Origin: Thioclava sp. GXIMD2076
Lineage (GTDB): Bacteria; Pseudomonadota; Alphaproteobacteria; Rhodobacterales; Rhodobacteraceae
NCBI RefSeq assembly: GCF_037949795.1
Contig: NZ_CP149934.1
Span: forward strand, 496,001-560,000
Reading direction: 5' to 3'
Length of the DNA stretch: 64,000 bases
Shown: in pieces, positions 26,432 to 35,851 of the stretch
Layout of the letters: the number at the start of each line of letters is the position of its first letter
Position numbering within the stretch: the first letter of the stretch is position 1
Program-made: the position numbers and the translations under genes
The notes under the pieces: generated by a model
The model's input: only the letters and a program-made list of their open reading frames with translations
The model's database searches: none
What the model was told of the DNA's origin: nothing

Positions 26432-28318
26432 TCAGCCGACCAGCTGACCGTCATCGCGTTTCACCGCGATTACGCTCGAGCGCGGCAGACCGCTCTCGGC
26501 AGGCCAGCTCCCGCCCGGGTGCTGGATGCCCACGAACATGGTGCGGCGGTCCGCCGACCAGCAAAGGCCGGTGATCTCGCAGCCATTAGGGCCGGTCAGG
26601 AAGCGCGCGATCTCGCCGGTGGTCGGGTCGCCCGCGAGCTGCTGGTTATTGCCCATACCGGCATAATCGCCCTCGTTGCTATCCTCGCCATCGGTCTGGA
26701 TCCACAACAGGCCCGCGCTATCGAAGGTCATGCCATCGGGCGAGTTGAACATATTGCCGCCGGTGACATTCTTCGAGCCTGCATAGGCATCCGAATGCAC
26801 CTCCGGATTGCCCGCCATCACGAAGAGATCCCATTTGAACGTCTCTCCGGCATGGTTGTCGTCGCTCGGATACCAGCGCACGATCTGGCCGTAATTATTG
26901 GCATTGCGCGGGTTCGGACCGTTGACGGCGGTGTCATCGCCACCGGCATTCGGCTTCACGCCGCGGTTCTTGTTATTGGTCAGGCAGCAATAGGCCTCGA
27001 CCGCATAGGGGTTTACGGCAATCCATTCGGGGCGGTCCATCGTGGTCGCGCCCAGTTTCGAGGCCGCCTGACGGGCGAAGATCAGCATCTCTGCCATCTC
27101 CATGCCGGTGGTCTCGGGGGTCATGGCGAGCCACTCGCCGGTCTGGTCATCGTGGAACTTGGCCACATAAAGGATGCCGTCATCCAGAAGACCGTCCGTC
27201 GGCTGACCCGCGACATAGGGGTAGGTCGAGACATAGCGGTAGAGGAACTCGCCGCGCTCGTCATCGCCCAGATAGACCACCACACGCCCGTCGGGCGCCA
27301 GCGTGACTTCGGCATTCTCGTGTTTGAAACGGCCCAGAGCGGTGCGTTTGACCGGCGTACTCTCGGGGTTGGTCGGGTCGATCTCGACCACCCAGCCGAA
27401 GCGGTGCGGCTCGTTGGGGTTCTGGCCCAGATCAAAGCGCGGATCGAATTTCTCGTAGCCATACTGGCTCTCGTCGCCCAGACCATAGCGGTCATACCCC
27501 GCCTTGACCGTATCGGAGATACCGGTCGCCATGCCGCCGAAATAGCCGTTGAAGTTTTCCTCGCAGGTCAGATAGGTGCCCCACGGCGTCTTGCCCGCGC
27601 CGCAATTGCCCATCGTGCCCAATACCTTGGTGCCGGTGCTGTCTGCCGCGGTCTGCATCAGCGCATGGCCTGCGGCCGGACCCGAGATCGCCATCTCCGC
27701 ATTATGGTGCAGGCGGCGGTTAAAGCGCGAGTTCTTCACCGGTGCATAGCCGTTCTCGCCCTCGGCGATCTCCATCACCGTCACGCCCTGGAAGTTCTGG
27801 AGCGTGCGCACATCCTCGGCCGATTGCGGAACGCCATCGGGGGTATGGGGGAGGTTGATCTCGGAATTCACATATTCATTGTTGATCGCGATGATCTCGT
27901 GCGATCCGATCTGGAACGTCTCCATCCCGTCGGTATTCTCGCCGAAGACCTTGTCCGAATCCGCCGCGGTCACACCGTTGGTGGCATCGAAATCGGCCAC
28001 ATTATCGAAGAGCGGGTCGCCCCAGCTGACCATGGTTTTCCAGTTCCAGCCCTCGGGCACATGCACCGTCATATCGGTCTGTGCGTCGATCGGGGTGAAG
28101 GGGAAACGCGAGGCGGCCTGGGCCTGCGCCGAGGTCGAGTTCAGAAGGCCGGTGCCCATTGCAACCGCGCCGGAACCGAAGGCCACGAGGCCACTCAGGA
28201 AGCCACGGCGCGAGATGGCGCGCTCGACCACACGGTCGAATTCGTTCTCTTCGGGGCGGGGAAAATGCAGCTCATCCCACTCATCGGCGGGCATCTTATG
28301 CGGAGGCAGCTTCGTCAT
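26432..28318 (-). CDS. phoX: PhoX-family alkaline phosphatase (Tat-exported)
   Basis: 628 residues of the PhoX/DUF839 type. A Tat signal is visible (SRRGFL at 36-41, hydrophobic stretch, AQAQA cleavage near 67). PhoX releases phosphate from organic phosphoesters in the periplasm and uses Ca/Fe cofactors. Family-like segments include GNCGAGKTPWGTYLTCEENFN and the C-terminal NSPDGMTFD. ATG 28318 follows GAGGAA by seven bases. Expected PhoB control; only a degenerate PHO-box-like stretch is visible upstream. Confidence 0.9.
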   Translation of the reverse strand: MTKLPPHKMPADEWDELHFPRPEENEFDRVVERAISRRGFLSGLVAFGSGAVAMGTGLLNSTSAQAQAASRFPFTPIDAQTDMTVHVPEGWNWKTMVSWGDPLFDNVADFDATNGVTAADSDKVFGENTDGMETFQIGSHEIIAINNEYVNSEINLPHTPDGVPQSAEDVRTLQNFQGVTVMEIAEGENGYAPVKNSRFNRRLHHNAEMAISGPAAGHALMQTAADSTGTKVLGTMGNCGAGKTPWGTYLTCEENFNGYFGGMATGISDTVKAGYDRYGLGDESQYGYEKFDPRFDLGQNPNEPHRFGWVVEIDPTNPESTPVKRTALGRFKHENAEVTLAPDGRVVVYLGDDERGEFLYRYVSTYPYVAGQPTDGLLDDGILYVAKFHDDQTGEWLAMTPETTGMEMAEMLIFARQAASKLGATTMDRPEWIAVNPYAVEAYCCLTNNKNRGVKPNAGGDDTAVNGPNPRNANNYGQIVRWYPSDDNHAGETFKWDLFVMAGNPEVHSDAYAGSKNVTGGNMFNSPDGMTFDSAGLLWIQTDGEDSNEGDYAGMGNNQQLAGDPTTGEIARFLTGPNGCEITGLCWSADRRTMFVGIQHPGGSWPAESGLPRSSVIAVKRDDGQLVG

Positions 28319-28404
28319 TTTGGCGTTCCTCGTTTCACTTGATGAGCGAGGAGTTAATGAGCCAATGAAAAGGTTTTGTGACGTTTGCCTTAAGAAATCA
28401 CGAC

Positions 28405-28437
28405 ATGCTCCCTTTCCTGTGATTGGAAAGGGAGCAT
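28405..28437. terminator. 13-bp-stem hairpin between the VOC gene and phoX
   Basis: ATGCTCCCTTTCC (28405-28417) and its exact complement (28425-28437) flank TGTGATT. It lies 16 bases after the VOC stop and 87 bases upstream of phoX. On the + strand it is followed by a T-rich stretch, on the - strand the U-tract is poor. Terminator of the VOC gene is the simplest reading. Confidence 0.65.
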
Positions 28438-28452
28438 TGATATCTTTCTTTT

Positions 28453-28977
28453 TTAGTCCGGGAAATAGCGGGTCTGCGTCGCTTCTTTCGCGTAGTGCAT
28501 CGGCGACGGCATGTGATTGAACTCGATGATCAATCCCCAAGGCGTTTTGCAGAATTGGGACTGGTTTCCGGGCCCCTCTTCCGGCCCTCCCCCGTCAATC
28601 GGGCCTTTCAGGATCTCGGCACCAGCGGCCTTCAATTTGGCAATCGCCTCCTGCATGTCACGGCAATAGATGCAGATATGATGATAGCCCTGATCCTCGA
28701 AGCGAGGCTGGTCCTTACGGCCGGTATTCTCTACCTCGAACAGCTCGATATTCGGACCGGATCCAATCCGAATCATGGTGATCGCCTTCACGGCACTTTC
28801 CATCGCCAGATCGTTGATCGGGTTCATTTCAGGACCGGTAATCGGATCCTCGTCTTTGGTTTTGGCACGGAACAGGATTGTCGCGCCAAAGGCCTTCTCG
28901 AAAAACACCTCGGCTTCGGTAATATCGGGAACGGTCAGCGCCACATGTTCAAGCCCCAGAAACACATCATCTGTCAT
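28453..28977 (-). CDS. VOC-superfamily (glyoxalase/dioxygenase-fold) protein
   Basis: 174 residues forming paired beta-alpha-beta-beta-beta units: LEHVALTVPD (His11), IELFEVEN (Glu), GYHHICIYC (His) and LIIEFNH (Glu), the four positions that bind metal in glyoxalase I-type folds. The length fits a lactoylglutathione lyase-like or methylmalonyl-CoA epimerase-like enzyme; substrate unknown. Confidence 0.75.
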   Translation of the reverse strand: MTDDVFLGLEHVALTVPDITEAEVFFEKAFGATILFRAKTKDEDPITGPEMNPINDLAMESAVKAITMIRIGSGPNIELFEVENTGRKDQPRFEDQGYHHICIYCRDMQEAIAKLKAAGAEILKGPIDGGGPEEGPGNQSQFCKTPWGLIIEFNHMPSPMHYAKEATQTRYFPD

Positions 28978-29477
28978 GCTACAACCTCTTATAATATAAG
29001 AAAACTTCCCGCGACCCGCGGGTATACCCGGTCAACGCGTCTGCCTCCGCTTGGGTTTCGGGATTTTTCAAAATTTTGCCGTGAGCAGGATAATGGTGAA
29101 TATTTCGGAGATAAATCTTGACTTAAGGATCAAAAATACCAGATGCTAGAGAGGATCGTGGGAAGCCTATGGCTGCTCTCGATCCATCGGGGATATCCCC
29201 GATCACGCCCACCGAACGGCGTTACGATTTCCGGTCAGAAGTGACCTACCACGCTACAGCTGCTCCTGTAGGTGGTGCCGCATATCCGGTTTTTGCCTGA
29301 TATGCAGGTCGGCCCTGTGCCGATCGGGCTGGAAATTTCATGGAAATGTCATGGATCTGTTTCCGAGTTGGAAAGATTCCCAGCGCATACTCCGTGAAGT
29401 TCACATGATGAACGCAACCCAGGGGCGCACCTGACTGACACAATGCCCCGTGTCTCACAAGAATAAAGGATAACCGA
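28978..29477. other. 500-base region without a convincing gene
   Basis: AT-richer than its surroundings. It holds a perfect 18-base palindrome (29186-29203), an inverted repeat GCATATC...GATATGC (29280-29286 / 29299-29305) and a -35-like TTGACT at 29118-29123. Frames crossing it lack ribosome sites and normal codon use. A small RNA is possible but unproven. Confidence 0.4.
29186..29203. repeat. Perfect 18-base palindrome
   Basis: ATCGGGGATATCCCCGAT, in the gene-free stretch between the VOC gene and the small orphan gene. Could be a dimeric regulator site or the stem of a small RNA. Confidence 0.5.
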
Positions 29478-29738
29478 ATGGGACTTAAACTGACTGAACT
29501 GACGAACCATCACGCCACAGGCGAGCTTGATGGCCAACCTTTCCACCTGACCGTCGAAAACGGCCAGTATTATGTGCGGATCAAACCCGAAAACGCCGCA
29601 GCCGGTCATGACTGGACCTTGGCGGATACCTTCGTGGCCCCCGTATCTACCCGTAAGGGAATGGCGGACCGGATCCGTTCCTATGCTTATGCGGCGACGG
29701 CAAAATACCGTCAATTCCAGCGCTTCGGCGCGATCTGA
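29478..29738 (+). CDS. Small protein of unknown function
   Basis: 86 residues, MGLKLTELTNHHATGELDGQPFHLTVENGQYYVRI..., predicted beta-strand N-terminal half and a helical basic end (YAYAATAKYRQFQRFGAI). No signal peptide or membrane segment. A good AAAGGA site seven or eight bases before ATG and a proper terminator downstream (29856-29880) argue that it is real. I do not recognise the family. Confidence 0.6.
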   Translation: MGLKLTELTNHHATGELDGQPFHLTVENGQYYVRIKPENAAAGHDWTLADTFVAPVSTRKGMADRIRSYAYAATAKYRQFQRFGAI

Positions 29739-29744
29739 TCGCCA

Positions 29745-29763
29745 CGATCCGGCCTCCGGATCG
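29745..29763 (+). terminator. Hairpin after the small orphan gene
   Basis: CGATCCGG / CCGGATCG with a 3-base loop, six bases after the stop. It lacks a U-tract. Confidence 0.4.
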
Positions 29764-29855
29764 GGCAGATGATACGACCGGCCCCGGCATATGGCGATTG
29801 CGCCTCTGGCTCGGGCCCTGGTCGGGATCACCCCTCCCCTACCTTCAAACGCATC

Positions 29856-29880
29856 AGCCCCCGACAGGTCGTCAGGGGCT
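29856..29880 (+). terminator. Rho-independent terminator
   Basis: AGCCCC (29856-29861) pairs with GGGGCT (29875-29880), inner GAC/GTC pair, then TTGTTTT. A classic terminator for the 29478-29738 gene. Confidence 0.75.
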
Positions 29881-29905
29881 TTGTTTTACGCGGGGTCTAT
29901 AAAAA

Positions 29906-29930
29906 CGCCCCGCTCTGGTGGAGCGAGGCG
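29906..29930 (-). terminator. Rho-independent terminator of nrdHIEF
   Basis: On the - strand CGCCTCGCTC and GAGCGGGGCG flank a short loop and are followed by TTTTTA. It ends the ribonucleotide reductase operon seven bases after the nrdF stop. Confidence 0.75.
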
Positions 29931-29936
29931 CGAGGA

Positions 29937-33039
<3,103 letters not shown>

Positions 33040-33064
<25 letters not shown>

Positions 33065-33462
33065 TGTGCTCTCCAGAATTTCTCGAGCCCGTCTCTGACG
33101 CGGGCAATATCTAGGTCGGTGCCGCTCAACTCGAACCGGTAGAGCAGCGGGATCTTGCATTTCTCGGCGATCACTTTGCCCGCATAGCCATAGTAGATCC
33201 CGAAATTGGTGTTTCCAGTGCCGATCACACCCCTGATATTCTTGCGTATCTCGGGGTTGTTCAAAGCATGGATCACGGGTTTCGGAACCGCTCCCCGGCC
33301 CTCGCCATCGCTATAAGACGGGCATATCAGCACAAAAGGCAGCTCGGCCAAACTGGCCGAGCGATCTTCGGTGCCCCCGATGCGTATAGCAGGCAGACCG
33401 AGCCGGGTGACGAAGCGATGCGTGTTTCCGGTGGCCGAGGAAAAATAGGCCAGTCCGGTCAT
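33040..33462 (-). CDS. nrdI: NrdI, flavodoxin-like activator of class Ib RNR
   Basis: 140 residues: FMN phosphate loop [11 protein letters not shown] (7-17), [10 protein letters not shown], and the NrdI-typical GTGNTNFG (81-88). It supplies superoxide for assembly of the Mn2-Tyr cofactor of NrdF. Located between nrdH and nrdE with a 25-base overlap. Confidence 0.93.
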
Positions 33463-33472
33463 CGGCTTGCGA

Positions 33473-33697
33473 TCAGGCGACGAGGGTCGCGATACGATCC
33501 GGACGGAAACCTGCCCAATGATCAGCGTCGGTCACCACAACTGGGGCCTGACGGTAGCCAAGGCCGGTCACTTTTTCCATCGCATCCGCATCCAGCGTCA
33601 GGTCGATCACATCATGCTCGATCCCGCGGGCATTGAGCGCGCGAATGGTGGCAGTGCATTGGACGCAGGCAGGTTTGGAATAAACCGTAATAGACAT
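33473..33697 (-). CDS. nrdH: NrdH, glutaredoxin-like electron donor
   Basis: 74 residues, glutaredoxin fold with the redox motif CVQC (11-14) and the NrdH ending WAGFRPDRI, which distinguishes it from ordinary glutaredoxins. Reduces the NrdE C-terminal cysteines via thioredoxin reductase. ATG 33697 follows GAGAG. First gene of nrdHIEF; ten bases before nrdI. Confidence 0.93.
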   Translation of the reverse strand: MSITVYSKPACVQCTATIRALNARGIEHDVIDLTLDADAMEKVTGLGYRQAPVVVTDADHWAGFRPDRIATLVA

Positions 33698-33924
33698 AGG
33701 CTCTCGACCCCGAAGCAAAGGGGCGGACATTCGGAAGGTGGATCGCATTTCTGCCAAACTCCCCCCGGACATACCGCCCGTGGACATTATCACTCATCAG
33801 ATCCGCAGGAGGCGCCCATAAGGCCCGCTCTATTCTCCGTCTAGTGCCACAACAGTCCCCCAGGACCTGAAAAGCAACTTACCCTACGGAGGGTCCGGCT
33901 CAACTTCCGGACCTCTACACGGAG

Positions 33925-33964
33925 CGGATATGGTATCCGGTTCCATCTGATGCGCTATATATAG
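33925..33964 (-). promoter_or_regulatory. Candidate regulatory dyads upstream of nrdHIEF
   Basis: CGGATA-TGG-TATCCG at 33925-33939 and CTATATATAG at 33955-33964. The second resembles the core of an NrdR box (consensus close to ACACTATATATAGTGT), but NrdR boxes normally occur as pairs about three helical turns apart, and no clear partner is present. They lie about 230-270 bases upstream of nrdH. Confidence 0.4.
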
Positions 33965-34261
33965 TAGCTGAATTGCGTCTGAAGTCCAGAGGTTTTTAGC
34001 CATTCCCCGCGCTTCCCTAGGGGCGGAAGACCCCGCATCCCCGACAGCGCGCAACCGCCTGAATCGTTGGAGCTCTGGCTACAAAGAAGACCGCCGGAAG
34101 CAAAGACCGAAAAAAATAATTGTTGGGCTGGACGAAAGACGGGGGTTCTGCAACTCGAATCGCGGGCGCGGATTCGTCCACAGGACCGGTCGCCCAGAGC
34201 ACGAGCCTAGCACGGATCCGCTCGCCTGTCCCCTACGTCAACATCACGCCTCAAATGCCCG

Positions 34262-34285
34262 ATGGCCGCCCCGGGGGACGGCCAT
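34262..34285 (-). terminator. Hairpin after purU
   Basis: ATGGCCG / CGGCCAT arms with a GC-rich loop, 43 bases downstream of the purU stop. No U-tract, so a weak terminator candidate. Confidence 0.4.
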
Positions 34286-34327
34286 GGAAGATGCACACCA
34301 CTATATCTAGGAGGAAGCTCTTACCGC

Positions 34328-35212
34328 TCAGCCCATACGCTCGGAGGAGAACGAGCCCGGAGAGGCGGGGAAGACCACCGTTTTCGAGCCGTTGATAAAG
34401 ACCCGACGATGGGCATGGGCATGGATCGCCCGCGCCAGAACCGCGCTTTCCACATCGCGCCCCAGCGAGACATAATCCTCGGGCGATTGCGCATGGGTCA
34501 CGCGCACCGTGTCCTGCTCGATGATCGGGCCCTCATCGAGATCGGCGGTCACATAATGCGAGGTCGCCCCGATCAGCTTCACCCCGCGGGCAAAGGCCTG
34601 CTTATAGGGGTTCGCGCCCTTGAACGACGGCAGGAAGGAATGGTGGATATTGATGATCCGCCCCGACATCTTCTGGCACATCTCGTCCGAGAGGATCTGC
34701 ATGTAGCGTGCCAGAACGATCAGCTCGGCGCCTGCCTCCTCGACCACCTGCATGATGCGGGCCTCGGCCTCGGGCTTGTTTTCTTTGGTCACCTTGATGC
34801 AATGGAAGGGAATATCGTGGTTCACCACGACCTTCTGGTAATCCATATGGTTCGAGATCACGGCCACGATCTCTACCGGCAGCGCCCCGATACGGGCGCG
34901 ATAGAGCAGATCGTTCAGGCAATGCCCGAAGCGCGAGACCATGATGACGACCTTCATCTTGGCCGCCTCGTCATGGAAAGCGAAATTCATGTCGAAGCCG
35001 GAGGCCACGGGGGCGAACTCGGCGCGCAGGCTGTCGGCATCATTGCCGGTCTCCGAGGCAAAGCTCACCCGCATGAAGAAATTGCCCGTCTCCAGATCGT
35101 CGAACTGGGCGCTATCGGTGATATTACACCCTTTATCGGCCAGAAAACCGGAAATGGCAGCGACAATCCCGCGCTTGGTGGGGCAGGTGACGGTCAGGCA
35201 ATATTTGGTCAT
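34328..35212 (-). CDS. purU: PurU, 10-formyltetrahydrofolate deformylase
   Basis: 294 residues: N-terminal ACT domain (1-85) and a formyl-transferase-fold hydrolase domain with NIHHSFLPSFKGANPYKQA and SHYVTADLDEGPIIEQD. Hydrolyses 10-formyl-THF to formate and THF. Directly downstream of the mgd genes, it probably disposes of the THF-bound C1 unit produced from methylamine, with formate then oxidised for energy. The 84-base gap to mgdD allows co-transcription. Confidence 0.92.
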   Translation of the reverse strand: MTKYCLTVTCPTKRGIVAAISGFLADKGCNITDSAQFDDLETGNFFMRVSFASETGNDADSLRAEFAPVASGFDMNFAFHDEAAKMKVVIMVSRFGHCLNDLLYRARIGALPVEIVAVISNHMDYQKVVVNHDIPFHCIKVTKENKPEAEARIMQVVEEAGAELIVLARYMQILSDEMCQKMSGRIINIHHSFLPSFKGANPYKQAFARGVKLIGATSHYVTADLDEGPIIEQDTVRVTHAQSPEDYVSLGRDVESAVLARAIHAHAHRRVFINGSKTVVFPASPGSFSSERMG

Positions 35213-35296
35213 GACTATATCCAGAAATCTTTCGCCCGATCAGATATGACCGATCGGCCGCAGGAAGAGAAGAGGCAGGGACACTACCCTAAAACA

Positions 35297-35851
35297 TCAG
35301 CCAAGGCGCGCAGCGGCCTCATTAAGCGTATGCCAGAGACTGCCGGCATAGGAGCGCATACCCCAGATCCGGCAGTGATCGGGCGCAAGCCGCAACAGAA
35401 AGACCGACATATGGTGCAGGCCGGTGCGGGTTGCCATGCCGGTGGCCTTGGCCGCGTCAGGCAGGTTCACCAGCCGCTCGAGGAGCGCCTCGACATCCTC
35501 GCCTGTTACGTCAAACGCCACCCAGCCATCGGTCTGCTCGGTCACCGAGGCGCCCTCGGCCTGCGTTTTGACCCATGCGGCGAAATCCTCATGCGCGCGG
35601 GATGGCCCTTCGATCATCCACTGTCCCTGCCCCGCCCAGAAGGCGGTCAGACCTGCGCCCTGCGCGAGCGCACCGGGTGCGGGCAGGACCATCCCTGCCA
35701 GCTCGCTCAGGCTCTGCCCGCGCCGCATGGCCAGCGAGGCCAGCGCGATATCTGGACGTTCGGTCAGGGTCATGGACCCGAAGGTTTCAACCTTGGGCGC
35801 GGTTTCACCCAAAGCGGTGAGCGCAATCAGATCAGTCACGGGCTTAGTCAC
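35297..35851 (-). CDS. mgdD: MgdD, N-methylglutamate dehydrogenase gamma-type subunit
   Basis: 184 residues of the SoxG type (TLTERPDIALASL; FWAGQGQWMIEG; SVFLLRLAPDHCRIWG). Start taken as GTG 35851, which follows GGAG and overlaps the mgdC stop by 8 bases. Automated pipelines would call it sarcosine oxidase gamma subunit; association with gmaS and mgsABC points to N-methylglutamate dehydrogenase. A paralogue sits alone at 15969-16562. Confidence 0.8.
   Translation of the reverse strand: MTKPVTDLIALTALGETAPKVETFGSMTLTERPDIALASLAMRRGQSLSELAGMVLPAPGALAQGAGLTAFWAGQGQWMIEGPSRAHEDFAAWVKTQAEGASVTEQTDGWVAFDVTGEDVEALLERLVNLPDAAKATGMATRTGLHHMSVFLLRLAPDHCRIWGMRSYAGSLWHTLNEAAARLG

Larger units (their letters stand above)
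33698..34327. other. 630-base gap upstream of nrdHIEF, no convincing gene
   Basis: It contains a stable hairpin GGTCCGG/CCGGACC (33892-33913), a dyad CGGATA-TGG-TATCCG (33925-33939), a CTATATATAG palindrome (33955-33964) and a hairpin next to the purU end (34262-34285). Short open frames here have no ribosome site and unusual composition. It likely holds the long nrd leader and promoter. Confidence 0.5.

Noticed and set aside
28340-28375. PHO box upstream of phoX
   Set aside because: A GTCAC-AAAA-CC-TTTTCAT-like stretch is present on the - strand, but the half-site spacing is off by one or two bases; too degenerate to list as a feature.
33841-33960. Cobalamin-type riboswitch upstream of nrdHIEF
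   Set aside because: Hairpins are present but the B12-box and other conserved cores are absent, and the enzyme is class Ib.
34120-34200. tRNA-like or tmRNA-like segment (GTTC...CGAATC)
   Set aside because: No cloverleaf can be drawn by eye and no CCA-end or tag sequence is present.
34301-34310. CTATATCTAG as the partner NrdR box
   Set aside because: It lies about 350 bases from the other candidate and next to the purU 3' end, whereas NrdR boxes are normally about 30 bases apart.
34017-34395. Two short open frames (61 and 91 codons) in the nrdH-purU gap
   Set aside because: No ribosome site, odd composition, mutual overlap and presence of hairpins; not convincing as genes.
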